This document shows, piece after piece, positions 23,901 through 30,357 of a DNA stretch of 37,227 bases. The first letter of the stretch is position 1, and each line of letters opens with the position of its first letter. The stretch is from a virus. The stretch spans positions 1 through 37,227 of the IMG/VR virus record IMGVR_UViG_3300030099_003170; one strand, written 5' to 3'. A program made the translations under genes and the position numbers. The notes below the pieces were generated by a model that had not been told where the DNA came from, did not search any database, and saw only the letters and a program-made list of their open reading frames with translations.

Positions 23901-24105
23901 AAAATACAAAGTAAAACTAAACATTTACGGAACTATTACAGAGCAAGTAACAATGACTCTTGAAGCAGATTCACACGATGAAGCAACTAAAAAGGCTATG
24001 TATTTTCGATATGATCAAAATTTGTGGGACGGTAAACCAGAAATGATTGAGCAGGATGCTACTGACTGGCAGGTTGTCGATGCTGAGGAGGTGTCCGATG
24101 AGTAA
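23893..24105 (+). CDS. Early protein, paralogue of preceding gene (70 aa)
   Basis: Start ATG 23893 (MSKKYKVKLNIYGTITEQVT) in the junction repeat. An EADSHDEATKKAM helix and a final DWQVVDAEEVSDE follow. It is shorter in the middle than its paralogue upstream. An open frame running in from 23749 is a shadow. The same C-terminal five residues EVSDE as its two upstream neighbours come from the shared junction. Function unknown. Confidence 0.7.
   Translation: MSKKYKVKLNIYGTITEQVTMTLEADSHDEATKKAMYFRYDQNLWDGKPEMIEQDATDWQVVDAEEVSDE
24087..24105 (+). repeat. 19-nt gene-junction repeat, copy 3
   Basis: GGAGGTGTCCGATGAGTAA, identical to copy 2; end of the 70-aa gene and start of the 113-aa gene. Confidence 0.85.
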
Positions 24106-24439
24106 TCCAAATGCATCCGCCGATTTACATGAAGTAATGTCAAATCATATATATGAATATGTTTCAGACAAACTCTACCATATTTTATATTCGCAATGGT
24201 TTACTGGTTTTAAGTATGTTACCGATCCTGATCTAATGGGTCGGATCTTAACGCTCAAAGATTTAGCCAAAGATCACGGTATAGATTTCAATGAATTGTT
24301 GGAAGATACTTTCGATCCTATTAGACCATACGATGAATCATTTATGGAAGACTTAAAAAATCAAGATCGACTTGACCGTCAAAGGGCACTCAAGTACAAT
24401 CAAGAAACAGAAAGGGATAACAATGGTTCAAAGAAGTAA
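24098..24439 (+). CDS. Early protein of unknown function (113 aa)
   Basis: Starts MSNPNASADLHEVMSNHIYE. It is helical and acidic with aromatic patches (KLYHILYSQWFTGFKYVTD) and a charged end (DRQRALKYNQETERDNNGSKK without a clear motif). The start comes from junction repeat copy 3. It overlaps the next gene by 17 nt, whose ribosome site AGAAAGGGA lies inside it. No family recognised. Confidence 0.65.
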   Translation: MSNPNASADLHEVMSNHIYEYVSDKLYHILYSQWFTGFKYVTDPDLMGRILTLKDLAKDHGIDFNELLEDTFDPIRPYDESFMEDLKNQDRLDRQRALKYNQETERDNNGSKK

Positions 24440-24710
24440 GCACAGTATAGATATCATCGACCTTGATTTAGGTGATGGTACATATCTTAGACAGTTTGAA
24501 GGCGTAATTGCTATGCTCAAGTACCCTTCGGGCATACATAATGTTGAATATCCTATTTGGGCTATTGAATTAGCAGACTTTGAGCCTGCACTTATCGACA
24601 AGTGTGATGGATCAGAGCCTGAATATCTTAGTTACTCTGATACTGATTTACTATTCAGATCTAGCGATGTACTACAAAATTATATTTTAAGAAAGGTGGT
24701 TTCACGATGA
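24423..24710 (+). CDS. Early protein of unknown function (95 aa)
   Basis: ATG 24423 (MVQRSKHSIDIIDLDLGDGT) with AGAAAGGGA upstream; the frame upstream to 24372 lacks a ribosome site. The product is acidic and beta-rich (YLRQFEGVIAMLKYP, PIWAIELADFEPALIDKC). No known domain. It ends with a 4-nt overlap (ATGA) onto the 61-aa gene. Confidence 0.65.
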   Translation: MVQRSKHSIDIIDLDLGDGTYLRQFEGVIAMLKYPSGIHNVEYPIWAIELADFEPALIDKCDGSEPEYLSYSDTDLLFRSSDVLQNYILRKVVSR

Positions 24711-24892
24711 GCAACGTAGATCATAGAGACTCTTTGATTCCTTGGAATTTACGTCCTGACAATATTGAATTGTGGGCTGAGGAACTAGACCTAATAGAAA
24801 ACCCCCATGAAAATGAGGGTTCTCTGCACAGAAAGAAAATAAATTCTTCAGTTGCAAATATAAACAAGAACAAAGGAGATTGCAATGAGTGA
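24707..24892 (+). CDS. Small early protein (61 aa)
   Basis: MSNVDHRDSLIPWNLRPDNI continues with an acidic helix (ELWAEELDLIE) and a Lys/Asn-rich tail. The gene contains an internal hairpin (ACCCCCATGAAAATGAGGGT, near 24798-24819, one mismatch) that might affect the downstream start. Overlaps the next gene by 8 nt. No family recognised. Confidence 0.6.
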   Translation: MSNVDHRDSLIPWNLRPDNIELWAEELDLIENPHENEGSLHRKKINSSVANINKNKGDCNE

Positions 24893-25079
24893 TGTAGAAA
24901 AAAATGAAAAACGATGGGCATTGAAAATAAATATTCCAGTAGATTCGGAGGCTGACCGATTAATAAGAGAGATTGATGAGGTTCAAACTCAACTATTCGG
25001 GAAGCCATTACCACGCCATGCGTATTTGGTTCGTGGCTTGAAACATATCAAAGAGTATTACAGTCAAATTCAAGACTGA
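24885..25079 (+). CDS. Small early protein, possible ribbon-helix-helix type (64 aa)
   Basis: One beta strand (RWALKINIPVDSEADRLIRE) is followed by two helices (IREIDEVQTQLFG; PRHAYLVRGLKHIKEYYSQI). This strand-helix-helix order and size would suit a small DNA-binding regulator of the ribbon-helix-helix kind, but the typical 'R-x-x-x-x-x-E' spacing is not decisive. AAAGGAG lies 5 nt before ATG 24885. Confidence 0.55.
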   Translation: MSDVEKNEKRWALKINIPVDSEADRLIREIDEVQTQLFGKPLPRHAYLVRGLKHIKEYYSQIQD

Positions 25080-25100
25080 TCCACAGCACAGGAGAAAATA

Positions 25101-25517
25101 ATGATACCACTATTAACATGCCTAGCATTCGTTCTAAGCGTTCCAGATATGTCACCAATTGAGGATGCAATCTGGGCTGTGGAATCGAACAGATGCCAGT
25201 CAGGCTGTCCCAAAGGAGACTCACAAAATGCTCGTGGCCCACTTCAGATATGGCGTGGTGCGTGGTCTGATTGTAAACGTAACGATGAGACATACGAGAT
25301 GTGCGAATCTCTGGAATACTCATTAAAAATCTTTCGCCGATACTGCGAACGATACTTAACTGTTAAGCGTTTAGGTCGAGTCGCAACTGATGAAGACAGG
25401 GCCAAATTGTGGAATGGTGGGCCTAATTTCTTTCGCACCAAATCACAAAAAAAATTAGACAATCTTGCCAGATACTGGGCAAAAGTAAAAAAGGAGTTGG
25501 ATGAAAATGAGGGATAG
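25101..25517 (+). CDS. Exported lysozyme/transglycosylase-like endolysin
   Basis: Residues 1-17 form a hydrophobic leader (MIPLLTCLAFVLSVPDMS) likely used for Sec export. A lysozyme-fold pattern follows: AIWAVESN with Glu28 as probable catalytic acid, GDSQNARGPLQIWRGAW (GPLQI 46-50), a helix ending RYCERY (80-85), WNGGP (104-108) and ARYWAKV. This pattern matches a family of phage peptidoglycan hydrolases with GPxQI and HNGGP motifs; here His of HNGGP is Trp. Several cysteines (26-70) may form disulfides outside the cytoplasm. It sits among early genes, away from the holin candidates. ATG 25101 has AGGAG. Confidence 0.75.
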   Translation: MIPLLTCLAFVLSVPDMSPIEDAIWAVESNRCQSGCPKGDSQNARGPLQIWRGAWSDCKRNDETYEMCESLEYSLKIFRRYCERYLTVKRLGRVATDEDRAKLWNGGPNFFRTKSQKKLDNLARYWAKVKKELDENEG

Positions 25518-26298
25518 AGACTATCGTAATCAAACAGGGTATTCACAATCAGATCTAAGGATCTTAGTGGAAAAGTGTCCAAAGGCATTTAGGTATCATC
25601 TTGATAACCCACAGCCACGGTCATCTTCAATGATGCTAGGAACAGCCGTTCACATAGCACTACTAGAGCCCGACAAGATAGCATCAGAGATAGCGGTTAC
25701 AGAATTAAAAACCAGAAGAGGTCAAGCATGGGATACTTTCAAGACCGAGAATCTAAATAAAGAATGTATTCTGAAGGCTGATGAATGGGCACATGTACTT
25801 GGGTGCGTTGATGAGATAAGACAACATCCACTTTGGAATCAATGCCTTAGAGACAATCCAGTTATTGAGAAGCCGTTGTTCTGGTCTGACCCTTTTAACC
25901 CTAATATAAAATTAAAAAGCAAGCCTGATATTGTGACCGATACTATGGTGATAGATGTAAAAACTACCACCGATCTGTCTAGTTTTCACAGAAACTTTTT
26001 TAACTATTGGTATCACTTTCAAGCGTCCGCTTACACTCGTGCAGTTCAACAAGAGTACGGTGGTGAGCCACGCCAATACAAGATATTAGCAGTAGAAACT
26101 AAGGGAATAAACCTAGTTAAAGCATTTGATATTGATGATCAAGTCATCGAGTTTGGTTCGATGTACTGGGAGAAAGCATTAAGTATTCTTACTTGGTGCC
26201 TAAGAGAAGACCGATACCCTGATTACGGTGATCAGGCAAACGGGTATATAGGATTGCCTGAATGGGCACAGAAAGAAATGGAGGCGATAACTCAATGA
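25501..26298 (+). CDS. PD-(D/E)XK exonuclease (RecB/Cas4-like, RecE-type role)
   Basis: A 265-aa nuclease with the ordered motifs of the RecB/Cas4 superfamily: GTAVH (47-51), KPD (141-143), IDVKT (151-155, Asp152 and Lys154) and QASAY (174-178). Such phage enzymes resect double-strand ends 5'-3' to expose single strands for the annealing protein encoded next door. The start could be ATG 25501 or the second ATG two codons later; AAGGAG at 25491-25496 fits either. It overlaps the endolysin gene by 17 nt and the ERF gene by 4 nt. Confidence 0.85.
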   Translation: MKMRDRDYRNQTGYSQSDLRILVEKCPKAFRYHLDNPQPRSSSMMLGTAVHIALLEPDKIASEIAVTELKTRRGQAWDTFKTENLNKECILKADEWAHVLGCVDEIRQHPLWNQCLRDNPVIEKPLFWSDPFNPNIKLKSKPDIVTDTMVIDVKTTTDLSSFHRNFFNYWYHFQASAYTRAVQQEYGGEPRQYKILAVETKGINLVKAFDIDDQVIEFGSMYWEKALSILTWCLREDRYPDYGDQANGYIGLPEWAQKEMEAITQ

Positions 26299-26990
26299 GT
26301 ACTACCACGAAGAAGACTACCACTAAGAAGAAGGAAGTCTTAAACCTACACCAAAGATTAAATTTAGTTCGAGAGCAACTAAGTCAGCCACTAGTAAAGG
26401 AGTCCATGGTTCACAATCAATATTCAGCCGTGACCCATGATCAAATTACTGGTGCTGTTAGAGATCTACTTACTAAGTTTGGTATTAGCACTTGCCATGA
26501 TGTTGAAACATATACAAGAGATAATAATTTTATTGTCTTAAAAGGCATCACTACTTATTACAATGTCGATAACCCAGATGACAAACTAACCCTTGGGTGG
26601 TATGGAGAGGGTGTTGATAGAGGTGACAAGGGACTAGGCAAGGCTTGGAGTTATGGATTGAAGTATCACTACGCTAAAATGTTTGGCATATTGTCTGGAG
26701 ATCAAGACGAAGTTGATCAGCATATATCTGAGTACAAGCCGTCTGGATCTGGGAAGATAGCAAACAATACCGTAGTAAGCACTAATGAATCTAGTTCTGA
26801 ATCACAGAGAGAGCAGATTAGAAAGTTGATATCTGACGTGTCTGAGTTTGATCCTGATGTATTTGACAACATGATGTCACATTTTAAAAAGGAGTTTGGA
26901 ATTTCTAACATTACTGATATGTCAAGATCAATGGCTGATACTTGCATACAACATCTTAAAAATAAAATAGCACAACAAGGAGGTGCATAA
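26295..26990 (+). CDS. erf: ERF-family single-strand annealing protein
   Basis: Start ATG 26295 (MSTTTKKTTTKKKEVLNLHQ) overlaps the exonuclease stop (ATGA) and follows GGAGG. The centre has the ERF signature YGEGVDRGDKGLGKAWSYGL then KYHYAKMFGI (103-132), plus an upstream ITTYYNVDNPDD strand region. A Ser-rich linker (150-172) leads to a helical C-terminal domain. It would anneal complementary strands during concatemer formation and repair, working with the exonuclease upstream and the SSB-like protein downstream. Confidence 0.88.
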   Translation: MSTTTKKTTTKKKEVLNLHQRLNLVREQLSQPLVKESMVHNQYSAVTHDQITGAVRDLLTKFGISTCHDVETYTRDNNFIVLKGITTYYNVDNPDDKLTLGWYGEGVDRGDKGLGKAWSYGLKYHYAKMFGILSGDQDEVDQHISEYKPSGSGKIANNTVVSTNESSSESQREQIRKLISDVSEFDPDVFDNMMSHFKKEFGISNITDMSRSMADTCIQHLKNKIAQQGGA

Positions 26991-27356
26991 ATGAAACAAG
27001 GTTTTAAACTACATCCAACAGGAAACTTTAGGGCAACTATTACCTCTGTAGAACAAGCCGTATCCAAAGCGGGTAACGATATGTTAGTCGTTCAATTTGA
27101 TACCGATTGTGACTTTAAGTATGGATTGAAAGATTGGGTTATGCTAAAATCTAAAGGATTAGCAGGGGAAAAAAGAGAAGCATTCAAAAAAGTATTTGGT
27201 ATCAAGACTGGTGACGCAGTAGATCTAGAGTCTTTAGTTGGAGAAAGTTGCAATGTATTTATCGAACATGATGGAGGCTGGACAAGAGTTCACTACGAAT
27301 CAGACCAGCAACCACCAAGCGAACCAGCAATAAAGGATTCTGATATCCCGTTTTGA
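26991..27356 (+). CDS. SSB-like single-strand DNA-binding protein (DUF669-like)
   Basis: The 121-aa protein follows the pattern of phage DUF669/OB-fold proteins: GNFRATITSVEQAVSKAGND then MLVVQFDTDC, a central WVMLKS ... KVFGI helix and LESLVGESCNVFIEHDGG. It ends in KDSDIPF, matching the acidic DIPF tip that SSBs use to recruit partner proteins. It immediately follows the ERF gene (AGGAGG, no gap), completing an exonuclease-annealase-SSB module. Confidence 0.8.
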   Translation: MKQGFKLHPTGNFRATITSVEQAVSKAGNDMLVVQFDTDCDFKYGLKDWVMLKSKGLAGEKREAFKKVFGIKTGDAVDLESLVGESCNVFIEHDGGWTRVHYESDQQPPSEPAIKDSDIPF

Positions 27357-27373
27357 TGGTTATCCTTCTCTTG

Positions 27374-27393
27374 CTGTGCCCTAGCGGGTGCAG
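27374..27393 (+). promoter_or_regulatory. Intercistronic hairpin before winged-helix gene
   Basis: CTGTGCCC-TAGC-GGGTGCAG forms eight continuous pairs in RNA (two are G-U). It lies in the 45-nt gap between the SSB-like and winged-helix genes, 8 nt before the latter's ATG, which otherwise has only a weak ribosome site. No T-run follows. It could modulate translation or mark an RNA processing site. Confidence 0.5.
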
Positions 27394-27401
27394 TAAGAAT
27401 T

Positions 27402-27761
27402 ATGACAGAAAGATCTTTATTTGATAAACCAGTCGGTAGAGGTGAGTCTACTGAAAAAATCCGCTTTGATAATAAGGTAAGCGGTGAGGCTTTTAAAAAG
27501 TCCTTTGTTCGTGCTAAATCTGTACAGCATTCAATATTGATGTGCTTTAAATTAGAGATGAAAACATGCGAAGAGATTGAAGAGGAATTAAACAAGTCAC
27601 ATCAATCTGTATCTGCTACGTTGAACGCCCTAATGAAAAAGGACTTGATTGAGAAGTCTGGTCTTACTAAAAAAGTTGCGAGTGGCAATCTTGCAAACCT
27701 TTGGAGGCTTACAACTAAAGGAGAAATGGAGGTTAAAAGATGGAGCGACCTGAATTTCTAA
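27402..27761 (+). CDS. Winged helix-turn-helix DNA-binding protein (119 aa)
   Basis: Residues about 41-108 form a winged-helix domain: a helix SVQHSILMCFKLEMKTCEEI, recognition helix SHQSVSATLNALMKKDLIEK, and a wing ending LWRLTTKGE, as in MarR/phage regulator folds. The N-terminal 40 residues are polar. It might regulate early/late switching or assist replication. It overlaps the next gene by 22 nt. The only strong regulator candidate in the genome. Confidence 0.75.
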   Translation: MTERSLFDKPVGRGESTEKIRFDNKVSGEAFKKSFVRAKSVQHSILMCFKLEMKTCEEIEEELNKSHQSVSATLNALMKKDLIEKSGLTKKVASGNLANLWRLTTKGEMEVKRWSDLNF

Positions 27762-28081
27762 ACGAAAAAAGAAAAAAGCGTATAGTTGAATTGTTAAAAG
27801 CATTACCTAAAGGGGACTTTACACCCATGCTCACGAGTCAATTACTATTGATGAATGGTGCTGAAGAAAAAGAAGTTGAAGATGTTGATGACTGGTCAGT
27901 AGTTACACGAGATAGCAATGGTATGCCTGACCGTGTTATTTGTTCTGGTATTGATGACGGCCGAGTGTTGCAATTAATATTATTTGCAGTACCACTTTTA
28001 AAATCTTGCATAGACACTATAGATTTTCAGAGAAGAATCAATAAGATCTATGCTGAAAGCAGAAACAGAAAGGAATCTTAA
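27740..28081 (+). CDS. Early protein of unknown function (113 aa)
   Basis: Starts MERPEFLNEKRKKRIVELLK within the 3' end of the winged-helix gene (22-nt overlap, GGAGG upstream). Helical ends and an acidic middle (GAEEKEVEDVDDWSVVTRD). No family recognised. Shares one base with the start of the replication initiator gene, so probably co-translated with it. Confidence 0.65.
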   Translation: MERPEFLNEKRKKRIVELLKALPKGDFTPMLTSQLLLMNGAEEKEVEDVDDWSVVTRDSNGMPDRVICSGIDDGRVLQLILFAVPLLKSCIDTIDFQRRINKIYAESRNRKES

Positions 28082-28791
28082 TGAACAATCTGCACAGAAT
28101 GGCAAGGGCTATGGAAGAAAAAAGCCTTACTTGCAATCAAAGAATAGTTCTTCTTATATTAATAAATCATACAGGAGTAGATAGCGGAGAATGTTTTCCT
28201 AGTCTTAGAAGGATTAGTGAGAAGTCTGGCCTATCAAGATCTACTGTAATGAGAGCCATAGATAGAATGCATACGTTAGGCATGATCATGGTAGAAAATA
28301 GAACAAGAGCCAACGGATCTAGCACATCAAATCTGTACAAATTAAATGATCAATGGTGGGAGGAGGGGTGTCAAATTGAAACCCCCCCTAGTGTCACTAC
28401 TGACACCCCCCCCGTGTCACAGGTGACACCCCTTGAACCGACTAATAAAGAACCGACTAATACTAAAGTATTTGAAATAGGTGCTGAAAAAATCTATTCA
28501 ATTTACCCTCGCAAGATAGGAAAAAAAGCAGGGATAAAAGCAATCATCTCTGCCTCCAAAAGAGTGATGAAACATTCAGGCGTATCAGAGGCAGACGCAT
28601 TTACCATGCTGTATGTTTCGGTAGAGAAGTACCCGTTTGGTAATGAGAAAAAATACATTCCCTACCCATCTACTTTTTTTAATCAAGAGCGTTACCTTGA
28701 TGAAGTAGAAATTGAAATAAAAACTACAGATACTTTGGTAGAAATGACGAAGAGAATAAAAGCACAGGAGAAAAACAATGAGTTGGGATGA
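28081..28791 (+). CDS. Replication initiator (lambda O-like, HTH plus C-terminal organiser domain)
   Basis: The N-terminal part (15-90) is an HTH_36-type winged helix (LTCNQRIVLLILINHTGVDS ... GLSRSTVMRAIDRMHTLGMI), as in phage replication initiators. The linker (about 95-128) is Pro/Thr-rich. The C-terminal part has IYPRKIGKKAGIKAI (140-154) and KYIPYPSTFFNQERYLDE (191-208), the 'YP+K..K ... YIP.P.TFLN..RW' pattern of replisome organisers. The DNA coding for the linker contains three 23-bp palindromic iterons, as lambda O contains its own origin. It should bind these and recruit the host helicase, possibly through the next gene's product. Confidence 0.85.
   Translation: MNNLHRMARAMEEKSLTCNQRIVLLILINHTGVDSGECFPSLRRISEKSGLSRSTVMRAIDRMHTLGMIMVENRTRANGSSTSNLYKLNDQWWEEGCQIETPPSVTTDTPPVSQVTPLEPTNKEPTNTKVFEIGAEKIYSIYPRKIGKKAGIKAIISASKRVMKHSGVSEADAFTMLYVSVEKYPFGNEKKYIPYPSTFFNQERYLDEVEIEIKTTDTLVEMTKRIKAQEKNNELG
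28368..28436. repeat. Candidate replication origin: three tandem 23-bp palindromic iterons
   Basis: Units start at 28368, 28391 and 28414, exactly 23 bp apart. The consensus is GTGTCANNNNTGACACCCC with a C-rich tail. Units 2 and 3 are perfect inverted repeats (unit 3 also extends to GTGTCAC/GTGACAC); unit 1 has a decayed right arm. The period is not a multiple of three, so selection is on DNA and not on protein. An AT-rich stretch follows (about 28460-28510). Location inside the initiator gene mirrors lambdoid origins. Confidence 0.78.
28435..28462 (+). repeat. Direct repeat GAACCGACTAATA (two copies, 15-bp period)
   Basis: Copies at 28435-28447 and 28450-28462, directly after the iterons. 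The 15-bp period keeps frame and codes EPTNK-EPTNT in the linker of the initiator, so it may be a protein-level repeat; it could also be an accessory origin site. Confidence 0.7.
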
Positions 28792-29311
28792 AAGCCACAC
28801 CACCACCATGTCAGAGTTGTACCCAAACTGGTCACCTACAGCCATGCAACTTGAAGAATACATGAAAGAGTTTAGTAATACCGATGAGTTCTATCTAAGA
28901 GGTGCCATCAAATTGTATTACAGAAAGAGTAAATACCCTACGCCACCAAGACCTGAAGCATTGCGTGAAAAACTTAGAGAATATGTTGAAGAAGATAAAA
29001 AAGAAAACGGTAAAGGTACAGGACACAAATGGTATTGGGTTAAATTTTTAAATGAAAAAGGTTATTCAGAGGTAATGGAAGTTATCAATGATAGAGAACA
29101 TGCACTACAGATAGGGGAACAAGTAAACGGTGTTGTTACTGAAAAGTGGAGAGAAGATGGTATGTGGAAAGAAAAAACATTGAGGAAGGGTGTAGAGTTT
29201 CAATGGCAACTAAAAAAAGAAGAGCCAAAAATTAGCACACCTAACAGCACCCTATCAAAAAACATTGGTATGATTAAGGAAGAGATGAGTAAAGGGACGG
29301 TACAGTTTTGA
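28778..29311 (+). CDS. Possible helicase-loader-type replication protein (177 aa)
   Basis: Overlaps the initiator gene by 14 nt. The N-terminal segment (ELYPNWSPTAMQLEEYMKEF ... FYLRGAIKLYYRKSKYPTPP) resembles the N-terminus of phage helicase-loader/inhibitor proteins (G39P, lambda P-like), where 'LYP...' is followed by a short helical bundle and 'FPPT/P'. The rest is charged and helical. Position right after an O-like gene supports a loader role, as O-P pairs. The family link is weak and needs profile comparison. Confidence 0.5.
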   Translation: MSWDESHTTTMSELYPNWSPTAMQLEEYMKEFSNTDEFYLRGAIKLYYRKSKYPTPPRPEALREKLREYVEEDKKENGKGTGHKWYWVKFLNEKGYSEVMEVINDREHALQIGEQVNGVVTEKWREDGMWKEKTLRKGVEFQWQLKKEEPKISTPNSTLSKNIGMIKEEMSKGTVQF

Positions 29312-29793
29312 CTGAAGAGGTACTAGCATGGGTGGTAGAAGGCGAGCCAAAGGCACAGCCTCGCCCCCGTGCCGTATCCATCAATGGCAAAGCACGAATG
29401 TATAACCCTAACAACGCACGGGGTTACAAGGACACAATAGGTATGGCCATGCATGAGGTAGCGAAGAGAAGAAGAGTGGTACTACCAATTCATGGTCATA
29501 TCTTTGTGGACTTACAACTGTTTTTTAAAAGACCTAAAAGGTTGTGTAGAAAAAAAGATCCTGCGGGAGAGATGTGGCATGTATCAAAACCTGACTGCGA
29601 TAATGTAGCAAAAGCAGTTCTTGATGCTATTTCACAATGGGGTGGGATATCGGATGACAAGTCTGTGGTGTACTTGTCCGTATCTAAAAAGTGGGTAGCC
29701 AAGGAAGAAGGGCAACCTAGAACAGAAATACTGTTAAGCAGGGAGGCTCTCGATGCCAAAGAAAACACAGAAGAAAGATCACAAGGATCTTGA
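29308..29793 (+). CDS. rusA: RusA-type Holliday junction resolvase
   Basis: A 161-aa protein with the RusA pattern: VEGEPKAQPRPR near the N-terminus, KPDCDNVAKAVLDAI (94-108) and ISDDKSVV (114-121). Asp96, Asp98 and Asp116/117 are likely metal ligands. It resolves four-way junctions and branched DNA before packaging. The start is TTG 29308, whose bases overlap the TGA of the previous gene (TTGA); it places the conserved N-terminal strand correctly. Overlaps the next gene by 41 nt. Confidence 0.9.
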   Translation: MTEEVLAWVVEGEPKAQPRPRAVSINGKARMYNPNNARGYKDTIGMAMHEVAKRRRVVLPIHGHIFVDLQLFFKRPKRLCRKKDPAGEMWHVSKPDCDNVAKAVLDAISQWGGISDDKSVVYLSVSKKWVAKEEGQPRTEILLSREALDAKENTEERSQGS

Positions 29794-30016
29794 AATAGAA
29801 ATGTTGAATAAAATAATAGACGATCAGCAAGAAAAAATAGAAAAGCAAAACTCTATAATATTAAAACAAGCAGAAGTTGTAGGGGATGCTATGGTCTATG
29901 TATCAGATATAGAAAAGAAAAAGTTTCCATCGGTGTATACAAGAAAAACTTATGATGAATCATACGATGATTTAGAAAAAACTATGGATTCACCTGACAT
30001 AAGAAAAGAATTTTAG
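29753..30016 (+). CDS. Last rightward gene: coiled-coil protein (87 aa)
   Basis: MPKKTQKKDHKDLEIEMLNK leads into an uninterrupted helical coil (DDQQEKIEKQNSIILKQAEV) and an acidic/Tyr-rich end. It has no known domain. It starts inside rusA behind GGGAGG and is the last gene before the convergent hairpin at 30048-30095. Function unknown. Confidence 0.6.
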   Translation: MPKKTQKKDHKDLEIEMLNKIIDDQQEKIEKQNSIILKQAEVVGDAMVYVSDIEKKKFPSVYTRKTYDESYDDLEKTMDSPDIRKEF

Positions 30017-30047
30017 TATAATAAAAAACCAAACTTGCCCCCGATAA

Positions 30048-30095
30048 AATCACCCCTGTAAATGAGAAATCGCAGAGCCATTTATGGGGGTGATT
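30048..30095. terminator. Long hairpin between converging transcription blocks
   Basis: AATCACCCCTGTAAATG (30048-30064) pairs with CATTTATGGGGGTGATT (30079-30095): 17 positions with one or two mismatches around a 14-nt loop. It stands between the last rightward gene and the last leftward gene, whose TAA lies in its edge. Only T4 follows leftward and no T-run rightward, so it may act as a weak bidirectional terminator or a 3'-end RNA stabiliser. Confidence 0.6.
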
Positions 30096-30357
30096 ACATA
30101 TCTACTTCGTTTAATTTAATTAACTTTGTAACAGCAAACTTAGGTATAGTAATTACATAATCAAAGGTTTCGCATTCTGGCTTCCATGCACCAGCAACAG
30201 ACAAACTTTCATTTGTTTCTCTTACAAGAAATCCACATTGATATATCATTTGTGGATCTGGTATGTCATGCAAACTCACCTCTGCATTGTCAGCAGGTTC
30301 ACATGAATCTAACCACTCAACTAAGACACTCGGCCATTCTTGCGACTGGTTTTTCAC
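30094..30357 (-). CDS. Small closing gene of the leftward block (87 aa)
   Basis: I choose GTG 30357 because AAAGGA lies 9 nt upstream; ATG at 30375 or 30411 is possible in the same frame but lacks a good ribosome site. The product has PSVLVEWLDSCEPADNAEVS, then MIYQCGFLVRETNESLSVAG and an end FDYVITIPKFAVTKLIKL. This looks like a small phage family with a 'V.W.D....G.L......L.......I.IPK..I..I..L' outline. Function unknown. It overlaps the phosphoesterase gene by 41 nt. Confidence 0.6.
   Translation of the reverse strand: MKNQSQEWPSVLVEWLDSCEPADNAEVSLHDIPDPQMIYQCGFLVRETNESLSVAGAWKPECETFDYVITIPKFAVTKLIKLNEVDM

Noticed and set aside
28368-28436. CRISPR-like array
   Set aside because: Units are 23-bp palindromes directly abutting one another without unique spacers, and there are no cas genes; iterons explain them.
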